From Arthrobacter oryzae (GTDB lineage Bacteria > Actinomycetota > Actinomycetes > Actinomycetales > Micrococcaceae), in contig NZ_JAUSSM010000010.1 of NCBI RefSeq assembly GCF_030812315.1, positions 62,001 through 126,000 on the forward strand: 64,000 nt of DNA, read 5' to 3'. The stretch's first letter is position 1. Each line of letters starts with the position of its first letter. Both the position numbers and the translations under genes were made by a program. Positions 61,015-64,000 of the stretch are shown here, in pieces. The notes beneath the pieces were generated by a model, which saw only the letters and a program-made list of their open reading frames with translations, was not told the DNA's origin and ran no database searches.

Positions 61015-62271
61015 CTATTTCTTGTTGGCCGCATCCTGGGCGGAACGGATAAATTCGCTGCCCGACAGATTGTTGAGGGTTAGTCGCTGCCCGGCCTGGG
61101 AGAGCCCGGTGGCCAGCGAGGTCCAGTTATCGGCGTATGTGCGGGGTTCGCTGTTGCTCTTGACGTAGGCGGCGATGTCGTTCACCGTCTTCGCTTCGGG
61201 CGTGGAGAAGAATGGCTGCTCATACGTGGCCGCACGCGTGGGCACCTCACCGCCGGTGGCCATCTTCGCGCCGGCTTCGGGACCGGTCATGTACTCGATG
61301 AACTTCCAGGCCGCCTCTGTATTCTTGCTTCCTGAGCCTATTCCCAGAGTCCACCCAATGGTGGTGCCGGTGGTGTCCCCAGTAGATGCCTTTGGCAAGG
61401 AGGTCCACTTGACGTCCGGATTCTGCGAGGCGAACGAGACGATTCGTTCGGTGCCCAAGACCGACATTGCGACAGTGCCGCTGGCCATGCCGTCCGCTAC
61501 GGTGCCGTACGTGTCGGAAACGACATTGCTACCCAGTGCCTTCGCATCCCGGAGCTCGGCGAGGAAGTTGCCAAACTCCTCGGCCTTTTCGGTGGCGAAA
61601 TCCGCCTGTCCGTCCTCAGTCCATATGTCCTGATCAACTTGCGACATGAAGCAATTGAAGAAAGTGCTGATGATGGCTGAGTTGTCAGTGTCCGAGAACC
61701 CGGTTCCGAACCCGGTGAATCCAGCTGCCGCAGCTTTCTGCGCAACGTCAACGACTTCCTCGTAAGTAGTTGGAGCGGTCGCACCGATTTGAGACAGAAT
61801 TTTTTCGTTGTAGTACAGCGCACAGGTGCGGTATTCATAGGGCACCGCGACCTGCTTGCCGTCAGGACCCGCAAAAGTGTCGGTAGGACGGAGCCAGTCG
61901 GTGACCCCTGACGCAGCATCAGGCAACGGCGAGTAAACGCCGGCAGAGGCCATCTGGGGGACGAGAGGGGTGAACATCTTAAACACATCCGGCGCCTGCC
62001 CGGCCGCTGCTGACTGCGGCAGCCTATTCAACATGTCGCCCAGCGAAACCACCGAGAGGTTGATCTTGATGTCAGGGTTTGCCGCCTCGAAGTTGGCGAT
62101 GTTTTCCTTCAACGCCTTTGATCGCGGATTGTCCTGGCTGGGATCAAGGAAGTCCCAATAACTGAGCGTCACCGGCCCCTCGGGGTCCGATGTTGAGGGG
62201 GAGCAGCCACTGAGGGCAAGGCTGGCTACGACGGCTGAGACGAGTGCCAGGCCCCATCGCTTTTTGATCAT
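61015..62271 (-). CDS. Sugar-binding lipoprotein of the ABC importer, family 1
   Basis: This 418-residue extracytoplasmic protein starts MIKKRWGLALVSAVVASLALSGC with a lipobox (LSGC, Cys23). The mature part has VTLSYWDFLDPSQDNPRSKAL, a DVFKMFTPLVPQMASAGVYSPL hinge segment and AAWKFIEYMTGPEAGAKMA, typical of cluster-1 carbohydrate-binding proteins. AGGAGAAA precedes the ATG. A 36-codon ORF ends in its ATG (ATGA), so expression may be coupled. It provides substrate specificity for the importer of the second regulon. Confidence 0.92.
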   Translation of the reverse strand: MIKKRWGLALVSAVVASLALSGCSPSTSDPEGPVTLSYWDFLDPSQDNPRSKALKENIANFEAANPDIKINLSVVSLGDMLNRLPQSAAAGQAPDVFKMFTPLVPQMASAGVYSPLPDAASGVTDWLRPTDTFAGPDGKQVAVPYEYRTCALYYNEKILSQIGATAPTTYEEVVDVAQKAAAAGFTGFGTGFSDTDNSAIISTFFNCFMSQVDQDIWTEDGQADFATEKAEEFGNFLAELRDAKALGSNVVSDTYGTVADGMASGTVAMSVLGTERIVSFASQNPDVKWTSLPKASTGDTTGTTIGWTLGIGSGSKNTEAAWKFIEYMTGPEAGAKMATGGEVPTRAATYEQPFFSTPEAKTVNDIAAYVKSNSEPRTYADNWTSLATGLSQAGQRLTLNNLSGSEFIRSAQDAANKK

Positions 62272-62378
62272 GAGTTTCTCCTGTGGACTGGATTGCTAAT
62301 GCGGGAGCATGCCGTATTCAAAACGACGCCTGCTGAACGCGGGGCTACCGAAAGTCCAGAAGTGAGCGACTTGATCAT
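62268..62378 (-). CDS. 36-residue leader ORF coupled to the sugar-binding protein
   Basis: Starts MIKSLTSGLSVAPRSAG and ends SNPVHRRNS. AAAGGAGAG lies 5 bases before its ATG and directly follows the last LacI-type operator, so it would be the first thing translated from this promoter. Its TGA overlaps the ATG at 62271. The binding-protein gene also has its own AGGAG inside this ORF. Confidence 0.5.
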   Translation of the reverse strand: MIKSLTSGLSVAPRSAGVVLNTACSRISNPVHRRNS

Positions 62379-62391
62379 CGAGTCTCTCCTT

Positions 62392-62444
62392 TGAGATCGG
62401 TTGCATTCGCTAGAGCAGTGAGATCGGTTGCTGAGATCGGTTGC
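62392..62444. promoter_or_regulatory. Three LacI-type operators of the sugar ABC importer
   Basis: TGAGATCGGTTGC occurs at 62392, 62419 and 62432. The last two abut and the first is 27 bp away. It is the most elaborate operator cluster in the window. Confidence 0.7.
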
Positions 62445-62604
62445 AATAAACATAGGGCTACACAAAGGGTCTGTCAAGGATTCCTTTTGCTCGAATCTTG
62501 CAGGTCCCGATGTGTGCTCCGATGCGGTCGGGCTCTGCATCGGTTTCTTGATTCGTTAGCGCATTGGCTGCGGCACCTTCCCTGAAATTTGGCGCGGGCT
62601 CGAG

Positions 62605-63080
62605 GTGCGAAACACCATGACTTTGAATCAGTTTCGGCAGGTCCTGCAGGTAGTTTGTGGCTGCGAGGACATACACCTGCACAGGTTTGCCTTGGAGGAT
62701 CCCTTCGCGCCCCTGAGGCCGGTCGACGGCGAACTTCCGGAAGTCGTGCAAGTGGATTTCCCGGCAGGAGTGAAGAACGGCGGACAAGCCCGGGAACTGG
62801 ATCATCTGCTCACGCTTGGTATAGGCAAGGCGCTTTATGAATACGACTTCAACGACAGCTGACTTCACCGGCTGGAGCTGGTTTCCAACCGGCCCGCTGA
62901 CGGAGACAGCCCGCCGCCCAGTTGATTGACGGCGCCAGGCGGGCCCGCTGGAAAACTCCGGAGGATTGCCCGGATACGAGGAGTTCCTGGACGTCGCCGC
63001 CGTGAACCGGTCCTGGCGGAACGGTCCTGACTTATGGAATCGGGGAGGAAACGCCACGGGGCGATGGATCAGCCCCTTTT
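62605..63080 (+). pseudogene. Decayed plasmid pRiA4b ORF-3-like gene
   Basis: The first 85 codons read TLNQFRQVLQVVCGCEDIHLHRFALED up to ALYEYDFNDS, then a TGA stands where the family has Trp (DF.DSW.H). The frame continues with LHRLELVSNRPADGDS and, after a shift, LENSGGLPGYEEFLDVAAVN. This is the pattern of pRiA4b ORF-3/IS1096 TnpR-like proteins. The N-terminal beta strands, a nonsense codon and a frameshift are all against function. Confidence 0.55.
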
Positions 63081-63182
63081 GAGGCCGCTCCCCGACCATT
63101 TTGAAACGCCGATAATGGACCTTTCGTCCTCTCCGTCAACCAGGGCAACCCATTGGCTCCTCCGCCGGGCCGTATGGATGCC

Positions 63183-63201
63183 TGGTACTGGTTTGGTACC
63201 A
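63183..63201. promoter_or_regulatory. Inverted repeat before the antitoxin gene
   Basis: TGGTAC and GTACCA flank 7 bases, ending 9 bases before the ATG at 63210. Such a palindrome is a natural site for autoregulation by a ribbon-helix-helix antitoxin. Confidence 0.5.
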
Positions 63202-63209
63202 TGTGTTTC

Positions 63210-63416
63210 ATGGCTATGAATTTGCGTGTCCCCGAGGATTTGGATCGTCGTTTGGACCAGCTCGCGGCCGAGGAACACACTTCGAAGTCGGCGTTGCTGC
63301 TCCAGGGCGCGGAGCTGGTGTTGCAGCGACACCGGCGAAGTCGCGAGATCGGCGAGGGTCTGGATTTCGTGATGAGCCATGATGCTGAGCTTTTGACGCG
63401 CCTTGAGGATGCGTGA
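63210..63416 (+). CDS. Ribbon-helix-helix antitoxin
   Basis: This 68-residue protein starts MAMNLRVPEDLDRRLDQLAAEEHTSKSALL, a CopG/Arc-type beta-strand and two-helix fold that binds DNA as a dimer. The rest is helical and acidic (EIGEGLDFVMSHDAELLTRLEDA), suited to wrapping the toxin. The ATG at 63210 is preferred to the frame start at 63153 because it begins the conserved fold. Its stop overlaps the toxin start by GTGA. It should neutralise the Doc toxin and repress the pair through the nearby palindrome. Confidence 0.8.
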   Translation: MAMNLRVPEDLDRRLDQLAAEEHTSKSALLLQGAELVLQRHRRSREIGEGLDFVMSHDAELLTRLEDA

Positions 63417-63781
63417 CCGCGTACCTTGAGATTGAAGACGCGTTGCAGGTCGTTGACCGGTACGGGTTCCATATTCGCGATATCGGCCTCCTGGCCTCGG
63501 CCTTGGCCCGTCCGGCAACGACAGTCATGGGTGTGGAAGCCTATCCGCAGTTAGCTACGAAGGCTGCGGCTCTGATGGAGTCGGTGGCGCGGTTCCATCC
63601 GCTGATCGACGGGAACAAGCGGACTGCATGGACGCTGATGGTGTTGATGCTCTGGATCAACGGCTGCAGGCATGACTTCAGCACCGACGGGGCGTTCGAT
63701 CTCGTCGTGGGAGTGGCCGCCGGCGACATCTCGTTGGAGGACAGCGCAGCGATGATTGCCTCGCACCTCGTGAAGCGATAA
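63413..63781 (+). CDS. doc: Doc-type Fic toxin
   Basis: This 122-residue Fic-fold toxin has the active motif HPLIDGNKR at residues 62-70 (consensus HxFx[D/N][A/G]NKR, with Leu for Phe). Doc proteins phosphorylate elongation factor Tu and stop translation. YLEIEDALQVVDRYG at the N-terminus and SLEDSAAMIASHLV at the C-terminus match the Doc family. GTG is the start, overlapping the antitoxin stop. Doc is classically paired with a Phd antitoxin; here a ribbon-helix-helix partner takes that place, a known variant. Confidence 0.88.
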   Translation: MTAYLEIEDALQVVDRYGFHIRDIGLLASALARPATTVMGVEAYPQLATKAAALMESVARFHPLIDGNKRTAWTLMVLMLWINGCRHDFSTDGAFDLVVGVAAGDISLEDSAAMIASHLVKR

Positions 63782-64000
63782 CCATAGGAATCCTGTCGGC
63801 AGGTGCTTGGTGATCCTGGGATCACGTACCGGCATTCCGCGCCCCGCCGCTACAGCCGACACCGGTCCTGGTGCGAAGCAGGATGCCCGCATAGCCGTTC
63901 TTGCCTAGTCATGTGATTGTCTGCTGAAGAGCAGCGGGAGGCGTCAGTCAAACCAGGGGCCGGGCCTACCCACGCGGAGTTCCGGCACACAGAAGAACCG

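Noticed and set aside
1..64000. CRISPR arrays and ribosomal RNA
   Set aside because: I saw no regularly spaced direct repeats with unique spacers and no rRNA signature sequence anywhere in the window.

Overview
The window looks like a chromosomal segment of a soil actinobacterium of the family Micrococcaceae (Arthrobacter, Paenarthrobacter or Pseudarthrobacter). This rests on the high G+C content, the mix of MHS/MFS permeases, LacI and IclR regulators and Gfo/Idh/MocA dehydrogenases, a fused permease/ATPase transporter gene of actinobacterial type, and frequent ATGA gene overlaps. No intact RNA gene was found. Assignments come from reading the proteins and motifs by eye; no database search was run.

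Layout. (1) 1-6.5 kb: the end of a zinc-type alcohol dehydrogenase, then a small catabolic island with two paralogous VOC proteins, an FAD-dependent oxidoreductase, an MHS-type permease and an IclR regulator. (2) 6.5-8.4 kb: gene-poor DNA with copy 1 of a roughly 610-bp repeat. The repeat has two 19-bp palindromes about 480 bp apart, a decayed tRNA-Leu-like module and a terminator. (3) 8.4-40.8 kb: a large glycan-utilisation region. It holds GH42, three GH43, GH78, GH3, two GH140-like (DUF5060/DUF4038/DUF5605) enzymes, an oligopeptide-type ABC importer, an MFS transporter, a likely D-apionate lactonase (ApnL-like), an SDR, a secreted alpha/beta hydrolase and two LacI regulators, plus an ArsR/ene-reductase pair. 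The glycosidases lack signal peptides, so oligosaccharides are probably imported by the ABC system and trimmed inside the cell. GH140-like enzymes beside an ApnL-like protein suggest apiose-containing pectin (rhamnogalacturonan II) or apiosyl glycosides as substrate. LacI-type sites centred on AACGTT stand before several of these genes. (4) 40.8-45.4 kb: a junkyard with a truncated dehydrogenase fragment, an intact IS110-family transposase, repeat copy 2 and a decayed IS1380-type transposase. (5) 45.4-62.5 kb: a second sugar regulon with SDRs, two sugar-phosphate isomerase/epimerase-like TIM barrels, three Gfo/Idh/MocA dehydrogenases, VOC proteins, a KDPG-aldolase-like/P-loop kinase pair, two MFS permeases, a sugar ABC importer without its ATPase and a LacI regulator. 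Four control regions carry the same LacI-type unit GCAACCGATCTCA, usually in tandem. (6) 62.6-64 kb: a decayed pRiA4b ORF-3-like gene and a ribbon-helix-helix/Doc toxin-antitoxin pair.

The most unusual observations are the palindrome-bounded tRNA-like repeat in two copies flanking the glycan region; four short upstream ORFs, each ending in an ATGA overlap with the start of a real gene in the second sugar regulon; the apparent apiose locus; the tandem 13-bp LacI operators; and an MFS gene whose only well-placed start appears to be ATA.
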